From Hofstenia miamia (lineage: Eukaryota > Xenacoelomorpha > Acoela), in the NCBI GenBank assembly GCA_004352715.1, contig SCFE01000057.1, positions 845,999 through 909,998 on the forward strand: DNA of 64,000 bases, written 5' to 3'. Positions 52,208-63,958 of this stretch are shown here, piece after piece. The notes beneath the pieces were generated by a model. That model ran no database searches. It worked only from the letters and a program-made list of their open reading frames with translations, and was not told the origin of the DNA. Positions within the stretch are counted from its first letter, which is position 1, and every line of letters begins with the position of its first letter. A program made the position numbers and the translations under genes.

Positions 52208-53462
52208 TACATCTCAATACGCAATATGTGTTAAAGATGCTTGAAATTCTATATTGTAAAATAATATACTGTAATCTCAATACATATAATTCAATGTCAA
52301 CCAATTACGGGAATTAGTTAGTGGTGGGAAATCTATAAGAAATATTTAGGAGCAATTAAGAATCGAGGAGGGTTGATTGGCAGAAATACTAATGAGGGAA
52401 TCAATTATTTATAAATACAGTAGTATTTTACTAAACATTTTTCTTTTTTAATTTTGCAAAACCCTCTAATAATAAAATTTAACTTTATCTTGATTTATTA
52501 GTTGTTACAGAATACATTTTATGTGTCAAAATTAGTAACATTTTTATAGCAATGTTCTGACGTTTCAATTTAGCTAAGTATTTTCAGAACATTATTAAAA
52601 AAGCATTATCCTAACAAATTAAGAGAGCAATAAAAATAAGAGATAGCATATCCCAAAATAGCACATATTCGATGAAAATAATAATATTGGTAACGTAGAC
52701 AAAATTTATTTATATCGTGTAAACCAAAAACAAATTTTATTATAAACATAAAATACCCAGGGCTAAATACTATTAAAATGCATATTTTTCATTTGATGCA
52801 TGCATGAAATGGATTTCTGCGTTATTACTATATACAAGAAATCAATGGCGGATGAAACCAACAATGAATTAAATTCATTATAGTCAAAGATTAATTGAGT
52901 GTGCGAAGGATTTAAGATTTACCATCACATAAAATTTAAAACCTAATCTACTCTTTCGTGGAATGTTTTGAATAGAGCAAAATAACCTATATATTAACGT
53001 AAATTCATTAATTATTTAAAATTCTGGCATAATATTTTCTCTAAACTCTAGCCTGACAGTGTCATGTAGTAAAGGAAAATTAAATAGACCCAATGACGCT
53101 GTTTTCTTAAATTCTTTGTATCAATTGTGAATTCATACTAATGTAGCATTCATCCAAAAACAATATGATACTGAGCAACCTATTCTTCCGAATTAAAAAA
53201 TGCTATTGAAGTAGTTTTAATGCTTACTTCGAAACCATTATAATTAATTTGACTTTTTAGAGAAAAATGGAGAGCAAAGCCTTCCCTTTGGAATTTAAGT
53301 ATCAAAATATCAAGACCTATGTCTGGGATGGCTATTGGTACTAGTAAAAATAACTTTTGATAACATCATTTTCCAGACCCAATATCAATAAACCAATTAA
53401 ATATCAGTCTTATTTTCATTTTGAAATTTTAATTATATTTGTGTGTATGCTGTATATGGAGA

Positions 53463-53483
53463 ATATATATATATATATATATA
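53463..53483. repeat. Short (AT)n tract
   Basis: A pure AT run of about 21 bases, 333 bases beyond the donor of the exon ending at 53817. Confidence 0.9.
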
Positions 53484-53816
53484 ATATAAATTTAATATAT
53501 AAAAACAAGGCCGTGTATGTAATATGGTATAACCTAATTTTTTTGTTTTTTATGTTAGTAATTGTGATGCACAAAGTTGCCATTAATTTGCACTAGTAGA
53601 AATTTTTGAAATTGAGCTAAAGTTTATTTGCTTTGAAACTACATTTGTTCCAAAAATTGTGTAAAAGGTTTTCTTAGGGAAAGTCGTGCTAGAATAACGA
53701 CCAAACCATGAAGCAGATGATGGGCACTAAACAGTTTGGAGGCCTTCCAGCACTAAATTTACTGCAAAATAATACTCATACATACTCTTATAACATGCTT
53801 TTGATAGAAAATCTAC

Positions 53817-54069
53817 CTGTAGTGTTCAGATACGTTTGTAGGCGAAACTTTTCCAAAGACGGTACCTACAGAAGTATTGACTGGCAATACGAAGGTCAGA
53901 CAAGTAGCTAGAATTGGTTGCTTTGAAAACAAACGCGTTATTCTCACGGTTGTTTTCGCTTCATTTTTGCCATCTGAAGCTACGACTTCAAATAAATAAC
54001 TCTGCTGCAACCTGTCTGTTGAAGACAGTAAACCGGTTGAAGAAGCCAAAGAAAGGCCAGGTGGGGCAT
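53817..54069 (-). CDS. Cadherin-repeat protein, internal exon (second visible)
   Basis: The exon begins after the AG at 54071-54070 and ends before the GT at 53816-53815. It is phase 1 in and phase 2 out, with 83 whole codons. It completes the repeat begun in the exon at 60660-60809: GLSLASSTGLLSS matches the usual 'F.ID..TG.I' strand region, and YLFEVVASDG matches the conserved strand ending in A-x-D-G. The linker that should read D-x-N-D-N-x-P-x-F reads RITRLFSKQPIL instead, so the calcium ligands are absent. The next repeat starts with VLPVNTSVGTVFGKV, which has Asn but no preceding Glu. NTS and NVS are possible glycosylation sites. The outgoing AG joins A of the exon at 26134 to give Arg, producing an unbroken HYRYFASSL strand. 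A start codon at 54079 lies in intron sequence and is not used. Confidence 0.88.
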
Positions 54070-57000
54070 CTAACAACATAAGTAAATTTAATTTTTATTT
54101 TCAACAAATTTTACAATAAACGCATTACCGATAGAATTGTGTTCTCTTTGCACACATAAATGAAGTACATGGATAATTAACATATATTTTTGATATTGCT
54201 ATTCAGATTCCTGCACTGATAAAATTTCATTAGGCAGCGGATAAAAAGCCACCATTGCAATGTGGGCAGAATTTAGAGTCAGCCTCCATCTATATAATTT
54301 ATGCTTCCTATAGATATAGTTACCAGAATTTCTAGCTACCCTACTTGAACATGCACATACAATAGCTAATGTCCTAAACAAAAGTTGTTCGACGAAATCA
54401 TGTAACTCTATAAATGGGAAACAAAATTAAGAAATCTACAAATGTAAAAAATAGCTCCTCACGTTATGAAGCCGAACAACAGTCCAATACGATGGTGTAG
54501 GTTTTTAATTTAGATTTAAAATCGACTTTTTACAAAAAACAAGCTTGTAATTAAAATTTAGAATATCGCAAGTCGGAACAATAGAATAAATTAACAGCAT
54601 ATCTTCCTTAGAATTGGAATAACCCTGATTTTTAGGACTAGGAAACTCAAAATGAATTAATCTTGAATACTGAAAAAAAGTATTATTGTGCATTAAATGA
54701 TAAATAAATTGAAAATAAGAGGTTAAGAGATTTATCGGAAGAAGACCATAAAATTAAACATTTCAAGCTAAATACAACTGACATTAAATTTTTTAATAGA
54801 CATGTTCACTATCTATTTTTCATGCATCTACGCTGTAAAACCTATCAGCTAAACTCGCAAAATGCACATTTTTATAAAAATGACATAATAAATTGGGGAC
54901 ATGAAATTTCTCAATTTTTGGCGGATTATTTTTAGACATTTTATAAATTCATTAACGTGCGATCGCATAACATTTTGAAGAGGGATTACTTAAATATTTA
55001 AAATCAGTACTGCAAAAGCTCATAAAACACTTTTAAAAGCTTTCATTTTCTCAAATAAACTACATACATATCCATGCACGTGGGAAAATACCATTTTAAT
55101 ATATATTTACAAATCCTTAATTAAAATAAAATTTATATATTTATACGATCCCATTTCAAAAGTGAGAAATGTTGGTAACACGACTGAGTGAGTGGCCACT
55201 TGCCCCTGTACCCCGCTTTAGGACACCGTCTGATTATCGTCACAAGCTTTGAAAAGGAAGTTACTAGTTACCATTTCAAATTACAAGCTAATATCGATCT
55301 TAATAAAACTTCAAATATCACATTTAATACGTTTTCTATCACCAAACAATTTTTTTCAATTGAGCAATTGGAACAAATTTAAGTCAATTTTCTTGGGAAA
55401 AGCAAACAATGAGACACTTTGTGTTAGAAATCTGAAATTATTATGCTCTTGCATCCTGCCTCAGAGATTGACAGGGGAAAAGAACCCAACCTTGAACAAG
55501 AATATCCCCTTTTCATAGATTTCTAATAATGCTATTTCGGCAAAATTATTGAAGTTCATCAATGTATTTGCCAAACACCAGCCCAAAACCTGAAAAATTG
55601 TAAATAACCAGTATAACCATTTGATTGCACTGTATTAAAAAAAACTAATATAATTACCTCTCTTATTGATAGCCCTATTCAGACGTCACTATTGTGCTGA
55701 TTTAAAACAATATTAACCCATAATGAAACTGAAGCTGCTTTAGTAGTAAAAACGAATGATTTACATTAGGCACATGGAAAAAAGCAACCAAAATTAAATT
55801 TTGAAATTCATCTATGATGCTAAAATAGGATGGTACATATATGTACCCACAGCCCCTATAATGATTGCAAAAATATGAATTGCAAGAAACTAGGATCAAG
55901 ACAATACTTTTCACACATATGGGTTGACAATCACTCTTTTAAACCACATGATTCGCTTAATTATATTAATATCCAAATTAGTGATCCGATTGATCAAACA
56001 GGAATATCAGGCTCAAATTAAAAAGCAAAAAGCTCGAGGATCAATTAGCAATTTGGTAGAAACTTTATAAATATATTAACTTGTCATTACTTAAGATTAA
56101 TCATTAAAAACATAAATATACTGGGGATCATAACAGTCTAGAAAAACGGATTTGCGCATGTATGTCGCGCCAAGCCTCAAAGTGTTATAGGACGATGAAA
56201 TTAATGCAAAAAATAAAGACAGCTAATAGCAATTTAAAATTTCAAATTTGATAAATAATTTATTAAAAAACCATTACTTACTGCTTCAAATACTTCATGA
56301 GTCACTAAAAGTCTCAACTCAAAAATACTCCAAATGAAAAGAGAATTATTCCTTCAATTTACCACCATTGGTAATGAATTATTTGATAATAATCAATATA
56401 AATATTTTTAACGAAAGTAAAAAAAGCCTGTCTAAATTTATGGTGATCCCGTTGGAATATGTTTAGATGGAACTATAAAAGTATAGTGCATATTAATTCT
56501 ACCAAAGGAATATTCTCCTGCCACATAGCCTGCTTCATGGAAAATTGAGCAAAGTACAAAAGAAAATTTGGTTTCATAAAACATTTATGATAAATCGATT
56601 GTAGTACTGAATCAAAACAACTCATTCGGGGAAATAGGACTTTACTCTTGGTCAATATTCTATTCATGACGTCGAATTAGCTTCCGTTGGACAGTTCGCC
56701 TTTTTACCAATCTAATTGATGTTTCCTTGCTAAATGCTTCCATAATCATGAGGAGCCTATCCGAAAATCGCGTAAGCTTTCCCTTTTACTTTAACTTTCT
56801 TATGAATTGCGGATATCAACTTGTTGATGGGACAATCCAAAACGAAGCTTGAGAAATTTACCAAAGCAAATTTTCACTGCCATGGAACTAATTGGTTATG
56901 ATCCTCAAGAAAAGAGTTCTGGATGTAACAATCCTTCAGAAAAGCAAGCTAAACGATGGCGATGACTTCAAAAATCCCAAAGATGTACACTATTTTGTTG

Positions 57001-58133
57001 CTCTCGTCATGCGACTAAAATTGAAAAATGTGATGAGTGCATTTGAACATGTAACAACAGTTATAAATTTGTTTTTTTTGGATTTTTTAGAAATTTTATA
57101 TTTCATTTATAAATGTTTTATATTTTTCTTTTATTTTTGTTAATTTTACGAATAGGTGTATCTTGATATGTATCAAATCAAACAAGTGTTTACTATCATT
57201 TATAATGGGGTGTATAAATCACACCAGAAATGAACGAAGGTAGTGTTTTTAAAGATAATTCGCGGATCATTAATAGTTTATTATTTTATTGATCAATTTA
57301 AATATCATAAAATATTAAGTAATACCAAAAATGTGAACAAATATCTGGATGCACAAATATGATTTATGAGTGTAAACAAAATAGACCACAAACAGCAATT
57401 AGTCTTACTATATGCAGCAACACTGGGTCTACTTTTCAGGAAAAAAATGATATGGACACAAGATATTGACGTCATCACAAACTGAAATAGGTCTTATTAT
57501 ATAGACGAGGAAATGAAATGATAAATAACTTAAGAACAGTTATCTTAACCTCTTTAGTGGCAGATTCGGGGTCTAATTGTACACCAGGAGTATTATAATT
57601 TGCAGCTGGCGGCTAACAAACTCGAGCAATTCAATAATATCTGCTCCACAAGATGTGAATTATTGTTCTATCGCTTTTAAACTTATTATACAAAAGTGAA
57701 TACATTGTTGTTACAAAAACAGTTCTTTATTTCAATTTTCTATCACAAGTTTATCAGCAAAAGTGGCAGCCATTCATCTGAATTTTCTATATTTTAATTT
57801 TGAAGGCGATACGTTAAGTATAATACTTTAGATATTTGGCAAGCAACAAAACTGCAACACTTTCACTATATTTTTCTTCATATCTCACTGTATTTTTAAC
57901 TATACAAATCAAAGACTCTTCATAAATTAAGATTGATAATGAGGGCAATTTTTTTGAACCTGAGAATAATAAACCATAGATAACTACTGTACATGTATTC
58001 ATATACTTTACATATGCTTTCATACCGCTTGTTCTCAAATGCACCAGCTGCTGGAAAACACATTTTTCTTTGTGCATGTTTCATTTGCACAAAATGTGCA
58101 CATCTTATTTACTGAAGTCATCCTCAAAAATTG

Positions 58134-59057
58134 NNNNNNNNNNNNNNNNNNNNNNNNNNNNNNNNNNNNNNNNNNNNNNNNNNNNNNNNNNNNNNNNNNN
58201 NNNNNNNNNNNNNNNNNNNNNNNNNNNNNNNNNNNNNNNNNNNNNNNNNNNNNNNNNNNNNNNNNNNNNNNNNNNNNNNNNNNNNNNNNNNNNNNNNNNN
58301 NNNNNNNNNNNNNNNNNNNNNNNNNNNNNNNNNNNNNNNNNNNNNNNNNNNNNNNNNNNNNNNNNNNNNNNNNNNNNNNNNNNNNNNNNNNNNNNNNNNN
58401 NNNNNNNNNNNNNNNNNNNNNNNNNNNNNNNNNNNNNNNNNNNNNNNNNNNNNNNNNNNNNNNNNNNNNNNNNNNNNNNNNNNNNNNNNNNNNNNNNNNN
58501 NNNNNNNNNNNNNNNNNNNNNNNNNNNNNNNNNNNNNNNNNNNNNNNNNNNNNNNNNNNNNNNNNNNNNNNNNNNNNNNNNNNNNNNNNNNNNNNNNNNN
58601 NNNNNNNNNNNNNNNNNNNNNNNNNNNNNNNNNNNNNNNNNNNNNNNNNNNNNNNNNNNNNNNNNNNNNNNNNNNNNNNNNNNNNNNNNNNNNNNNNNNN
58701 NNNNNNNNNNNNNNNNNNNNNNNNNNNNNNNNNNNNNNNNNNNNNNNNNNNNNNNNNNNNNNNNNNNNNNNNNNNNNNNNNNNNNNNNNNNNNNNNNNNN
58801 NNNNNNNNNNNNNNNNNNNNNNNNNNNNNNNNNNNNNNNNNNNNNNNNNNNNNNNNNNNNNNNNNNNNNNNNNNNNNNNNNNNNNNNNNNNNNNNNNNNN
58901 NNNNNNNNNNNNNNNNNNNNNNNNNNNNNNNNNNNNNNNNNNNNNNNNNNNNNNNNNNNNNNNNNNNNNNNNNNNNNNNNNNNNNNNNNNNNNNNNNNNN
59001 NNNNNNNNNNNNNNNNNNNNNNNNNNNNNNNNNNNNNNNNNNNNNNNNNNNNNNNNN
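58134..59057. other. Assembly gap, 924 N
   Basis: Unresolved sequence. Reading frames of more than 300 codons across it are made of N and carry no information. Confidence 0.99.
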
Positions 59058-59087
59058 TTTTCATAATGATACATGTTGGATATTTAT

Positions 59088-59150
59088 TTGCACAATTGGG
59101 ATGTTTGTTTGCCTTAGTTGGATCTCCTCTTGCCTTACTCGGATGTCCTA
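59088..59150. repeat. Three-unit 21 bp minisatellite bordering the 924 bp gap
   Basis: There are three consecutive 21 bp units with the pattern TTGC, seven bases, GGAT, six bases, starting at 59088, 59109 and 59130. In the plus-strand frame they read as heptads such as LFALVGS and PLALLGC. The preceding GGATATTTAT looks like part of a fourth unit, so the array may extend into the gap. Confidence 0.65.
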
Positions 59151-59396
59151 ATCACTATAAGGATCTTTTTGTGCTTTATTGGGATCTTGGAGAAAATTGT
59201 TTGGGCAAACAGCTTGTAATTTATAGAGACCAAAAGCAGTTAAGGTTATGCATGTGTAAATTTGTTTTTTATCCTTCAACATTGATATCAGAATTTTCAC
59301 ATTTGTAATGGTAAGAAAAATGAATTTATATAAACTGATAAACAAAATCACTGAAAATTATGAGAAGAAGAATAAGAGATTTGCTGTATGCATGGG

Positions 59397-59397
<1 letters not shown>

Positions 59398-59463
<66 letters not shown>
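59398..59463. repeat. (ATC)22 microsatellite
   Basis: An uninterrupted trinucleotide run of 66 bases. It produces poly-Ile and poly-Met stretches in two overlapping frames (59308-59568 plus and 59358-59831 minus) that should not be taken as proteins. Confidence 0.97.
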
Positions 59464-60659
59464 GTGGTTAAGAAGATTAGCATATGGCGCATCAACTTTG
59501 CCATTAAAAGTTTAGGAGCGTCAAAAACGGAGACATGTTTTAATGTGCCGGTAACTGCAACACAATAAAAATAAAATTGTCGAGTACTTAATTTCTTAAG
59601 CTTTGATATATTAAATAAAGTAACAGAACTGAACCGACGATTTGGGTCTAATAGCAGATAAAATGAAATATGGCGAAAGATAAGAAAATCATAAACATCA
59701 TGTAATAATGAATTACGCACACCATTTCTTTTTAATGAAACAAAATATATTGGAATTTTAGATATCCACTTATTATATCTTCCTTGAAACACAATAAGAC
59801 TAGAAATCGGAAAAAGATGGGAACTATACAAGAGAAGTGTACATCAAAATGGATCGAATCATTTTTTTATAAAGGATCATTTTGTTGTTATATGGTAAGG
59901 AACACGCTTGCATTTTGTGAGTTTGTGGGCTATATGATCAGTTCAGGATAAGTTGTTCTTAACATAGACACGCAAAGAACTAGGGCATGCATCAATTTTG
60001 TTATTATATTATATCATATTATATAATTTAAAAAAATTCCATATTCGAAAAAAATTGGTTACATTAGATGTTTTTGCATCATGCATACAAAAGAATTTCT
60101 AATTTGCAAGTGTTGGAAACGAGTCGGTTTGGGTCTAAAAAACAATTTTTTACAAAACATTTAATATATTAATATAAATTAAGTTTTACGCCTAAGACAC
60201 CATTTGGTGTGCAAAGCACTTATATATATATGAGTAACTTCTAAGAAGAAATCACAGTTCAAAATATTCCACAGGAAAACTGAGTTTTACTTTTTTGAAA
60301 AGAAACAGACCGAGGCCATTAAAACTATAGCAAAAAAACGCGTCATAGCTGGGTTTCGGCATCAAAAAGGCACTCAAAATAAGGCTAGGTTGTAATTCAT
60401 ATTTGCAGTAAACACCATGATAATGATTTTTTTCACAAAAAATGAAAAACTAGGATTATTTGTATGAAACATAACCTGAACCTGAATTAAATGTAGGCTT
60501 GAGCCTAAATTTTAGCTCATTTGCAGTTCAGAATTGAGGAAATTTCGAAAAACTAGATATAATTAAAAGTTAAAATAATAACATGGATGTATAAACATAT
60601 TTACCACGCTCAGAATCAATAAATTAATCCTATTATAGTATAAAAAATAATTAACATAC

Positions 60660-60809
60660 CGTTTTTGAAGTTATATGTGATGTTATCACTTCCAACATTG
60701 TCAGCATCAGTTGCTAAAAGAAGTAGGATTGGAGTATAGGGTGGAACATCATAGTAGAGCGAACAGTTGTATTCGGGGTAAGGAAATACTGGAGGATTGT
60801 CATTGACAT
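60660..60809 (-). CDS. Cadherin-repeat protein, internal exon (first visible)
   Basis: This is an internal exon of a large cell-surface cadherin, read on the minus strand. The acceptor is the AG at 60811-60810 after a T-rich tract; the donor GT at 60659-60658 continues GTATG. The exon takes two bases of a split codon (phase 1 in), then 49 codons, then one base (phase 1 out). It opens with the calcium-binding linker that separates cadherin repeats, (D)VNDNPPVF, and continues into the next repeat, with ATDAD at residues 32-36 of the joined segment and NITYNF after it. NCS and NIT are possible N-glycosylation sites. The usual Glu-Asn at the start of a repeat is replaced by YYDVPPYTP. The outgoing G joins AT of the exon at 54069 to give Asp. 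Cadherin identity is clear; the subfamily (Fat, Dachsous, protocadherin or other) is not. Confidence 0.88.
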
Positions 60810-60889
60810 CTGCATAAACGAAACAGAATTAAAAAATATCACATAATGACTGAATTTCAAAATGACAATTCAGGTTTCAATTATGCATC

Positions 60890-61243
60890 AGAAGATTTAA
60901 ATTCAGAGCTGTATAAAATACAGGAATTATGCTTGTTGAATTTCTAGCAATTCGAAAGGAAATTGAATTTTATCTATTTTTGCACTAAAAATATTGTACA
61001 AAACTCTGCAGAATCGAGGTCCGAAAGCGTATGAAAATTAATCTACAATGATAGTTTATAACTGTTAGAAGATTTAAATTCAGAGCTGTATAAAATACAG
61101 GAATTATGCTTGTTGAATTTCTAGCAATTCGAAAGGAAATTGAATTTTATCTATTTTTGCACTAAAAATATTGTACAAAACTCTGCAGAATCGAGGTCCG
61201 AAAGCGTATGAAAATTAATCTACAATGATAGTTTATAACTGTG
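60890..61243. repeat. Perfect 177 bp tandem duplication
   Basis: The sequence from gaagatttaaattcagagct to tttataactgt occurs twice in direct tandem, starting at 60891 and 61068. I see no difference between the copies. It lies about 80 bases upstream of the acceptor of the exon at 60809. Perfect identity implies a very recent event or an assembly duplication. Confidence 0.9.
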
Positions 61244-61796
61244 GTTAGAATATGAAAATGGTCTTAAAAGAGCTTAAATTTTTTATAAATATCTGCTATA
61301 AGCAATTATTTAACAGCTGATTAACTTGTTATACACATTGGGAGCGTTTTACAAAATTTAAAACGGATTTTCCGCTGCAGAATTAATATTAGCTGTTGAT
61401 TTTTGGAAGTTTCATCTGCATTACAATAAATTTACTCAAAGGCATTAAGGTTAATGACAAAAATTGAGTAAAAGTGACAAAAAGACAGGATGTCGTGTGG
61501 GGTACTTTTACTTAAATTTAGAGACCGTAGGTGTTTTTCGAGAATACTTGTTAGAGAAGAGAAATTGTTGCTGGTTTTCAATCATTTTTTGACCGGTTTT
61601 CAAATGCTGCCCCAACCCAACCAGCGCCGACCTGACTGGTATCGGTAAAGCCTGTTGAAACGGTCAGTTATATTGAATAGTGAGGGTTTTATGAAAATAT
61701 TTGTTATTGAGAAATGTTTTAGAACTAATAAAATGGCGGTAATTTTCACAACATTCAATTTAGTTAAAATACAAAATATAGATTTGTTCATTAAGA

Positions 61797-62157
61797 AAAA
61801 CCGAGTGCAATTCATTTGCGGAAATTATAAAATAATTTTATGTATGTTGCTAAGTTATTATTTAACAGATATCATTAGATACACAAAAAACCAGTTTAAA
61901 AAATATATTGACAAATGTCTTGATTTAATTCGTGATTTCAAATAACTGATTTGACAGGACAGGACAGACANNNNNNNNNNNNNNNNNNNNNNNNNNNNNN
62001 NNNNNNNNNNNAAAACCGAGTGCAATTCATTTGTGGAAATTATAAAATAATTTTATGTATGTTGCTAAGTTATTATTTAACAGATATCACTAGATACACA
62101 AATGTCTTGATTTAATTCGTGATTTCAAATAACTGATTTGACAGGACAGGACAGACA
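61797..62157. repeat. Duplicated segment on both sides of an assembly gap
   Basis: 61797-61970 and 62012-62157 are near-identical (both start aaaaccgagtgcaattcatt and end ggacaggacagaca). The second lacks 28 bases and differs at two single bases. A 41 bp N gap separates them. This may be a true tandem repeat or two alleles placed in series. Confidence 0.8.
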
Positions 62158-62949
62158 ATAATTTCAGAAAAAGCGGGAATCCGTTAAACAGACGATGCGT
62201 GAAAATACTGCATAAAAATAACTTTGAAAAATTCATTTATTTTCGTATTGTTTTATTATATGTATAAAGGTCAGAGTTTGCGAAGCGCGGAATTTGTAGA
62301 AAATAGATTAATTGAGGAAAAACTATGCAGACTTAATGAAAATAAAATTACAATAGCAAATGGAGGATATATGAAAAAAGGGAGCTTTAATGAGAAATTC
62401 ATTCAGGTAAAATGAATACAACTGGGGAAGAGAGAGAGAGTAGATATCACCCATTGTTTACATTTCATTTATGTTATCAAATACAATATTGCTATCACAA
62501 TTGAAAGAAATATTAACAAGCGGGTATTGAAAAGTTTTCGTCATTCAAAATATTTCTCGATTGCAATACAATATTTTCTTTAAAGATTTAGAAGGAAAGA
62601 AGGTGTAATTAACAACATGTTTTAAATCTACTACACACTAAATTTTATATATGGATTATCGGTCAAAATTATTGAAACACAATTGATTAATCATTTTCAA
62701 ATGATTGAAGACATTATGGTTGCAACATTTGCATCTGGATAACTTTTTTATTGTGAAATTAAATTTCTTAAGAAGCCCTTAAAAGTAGTTTTGCCCCGTG
62801 AACCTGTTGAATGGAACTATAATTTCTTTCTCTTAAAAACTACTGTATGTAAAACCTACATACAGTATAAGAAAAACTAAATTTTGAAAAAAATAAGAAC
62901 GTAGAAACTTTCTGGAAATATTTATGAACACATTAACAATGTATAGTAT

Positions 62950-63747
62950 CAGAGCTGCAAAAAAATTAATGGGAAAAATTAATTGCCATTAATGGAATTC
63001 ATGTTTATAAATGGCCATTAATGAATTTTTAAGGTTGCCATTAATAGCCATTATTGCAATTGTTGTAAATTATACTTCCTCAAATAATTAAATTGAATTT
63101 ACATTATTCAGTGCTACTTTTTTTATCAAAAACAAAGCTAGTTGTTTGTCAGGTCAGGTTATCTACACACAAGCTATTTTTGGGATCAATGGTCATACAC
63201 CAATCACAACAAATGAATTAATGTCAATTTTATTACTATGGATTGTACTTTTTTCACCCAACCAAATTTCAAACTTTCAAAATTTATCTCAAATCTTTCA
63301 AACTTATTTAATTGACAAGTTTCTCTTAGAAAAATGTGTGCAAGTGTTTATTCAAAAAAAACTTGGAAGATTTGAGATAAATTTGGGAGGTTTGAATTTT
63401 CGTTGGGTGCTTAGTTGTAGCAATTTTCAATTTGATGGGTCGACAGCGCCACCTGTCAAAATGAAATTGCACAGTGCAACAGCTATGCTTTGTGAAACAC
63501 GGAAATAAATGTCATTATTGCTTACCTTTTGATAGATTGTTTTCATTTACCATGTTTTAGTAAGCAAACATAAGGCATACAGTCAATTTAATTACTTCAC
63601 AAATATTTAAAAAAATTTCTATGAAAAAATTCATGAATTTCGCATTATCATATGTACTTCTAAATTTTTTATTTCTGCTTTTTCCATGAATGAATTTTTA
63701 AGAAAATCGTTTCCCATTAAATTAAAATTAATTTTTGAGCAGCCCTG
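62950..63747. mobile_element. hAT-like non-autonomous element with ATTAATGGCCATTAAT repeats
   Basis: The ends CAGAGCTGCAAAAAAATTAA and, read inward from the right, CAGGGCTGCTCAAAAATTAA, form an inverted repeat of about 21 bp. The flanks TATAGTAT (62942-62949) and TATAAGAT (63748-63755) match at 6 of 8. CCATTAATG and related units recur at 62970-63055, and a CCCATTAA unit lies near the right end. A separate foldback element (63255-63409) is nested inside. A 120-codon plus-strand frame (63146-63508) crosses both; I recognise no domain in it. Confidence 0.75.
63255..63409. mobile_element. Nested foldback element, about 155 bp, 44 bp arms
   Basis: The left arm beginning CACCCAACCAAATTTCAAAC and the right arm read inward, CACCCAACGAAAATTCAAAC, pair over about 44 bases with a few mismatches. 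The loop is about 65 bases. No target duplication longer than about 3 bases is evident, so the class is open. It would fold into a strong hairpin if transcribed. Confidence 0.7.
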
Positions 63748-63915
63748 TATAAGATAACATCAAATTTGCGATGGCTAAGTACAATAGGTCTAGACATAAA
63801 AATTTGTCTGAAGCGGTTATTTGCACTTAATTTTAAAAAAAATTATAAACATTACATATGTGTAAAGTTATAATATTATAATATTTAAGCATTTTTATAA
63901 GTAGAGTTTGTTTTG

Positions 63916-63916
<1 letters not shown>

Positions 63917-63954
<38 letters not shown>
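63917..63954. repeat. (TA)n array
   Basis: An uninterrupted TA run of about 38 bases close to the window end. Confidence 0.93.

Positions 63955-63958
<4 letters not shown>

Larger units (their letters stand above)
26135..53816 (-). other. Cadherin gene intron, 27.7 kb, rich in mobile elements
   Basis: This is the phase 2 intron between the second and third visible exons. It holds most of the non-autonomous DNA transposons of the window (26680, 28142, 29905, 32838, 33160, 35269, 42448, 44954, 50729, 51900), several (TA)n arrays and two gaps. Islands of less AT-rich, non-repetitive sequence (for example 39032-39420, 43500-43870, 48200-48420) have no coding signature. The split codon across this intron (AG plus A, Arg) gives a continuous cadherin strand, so no missing exon is required. 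Confidence 0.65.
54070..60659 (-). other. Cadherin gene intron, 6.6 kb
   Basis: This is the phase 1 intron between the first two visible exons. It is AT-rich and has no further cadherin exon that I can recognise. It contains a 924 bp assembly gap (58134-59057), a 21 bp minisatellite next to that gap, and a pure ATC trinucleotide run at 59398-59463. Short reading frames within it have no recognisable similarity and look random. Confidence 0.7.

Noticed and set aside
58039-59308. Overlapping frames of 311-412 codons.
   Set aside because: They are almost entirely N bases of the assembly gap.
59308-59831. Frames with poly-Ile or poly-Met.
   Set aside because: Produced by the ATC microsatellite; no other protein-like content.
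63146-63508. 120-codon plus-strand frame.
   Set aside because: Lies inside a hAT-like element and runs through the nested foldback arms; no recognisable domain.
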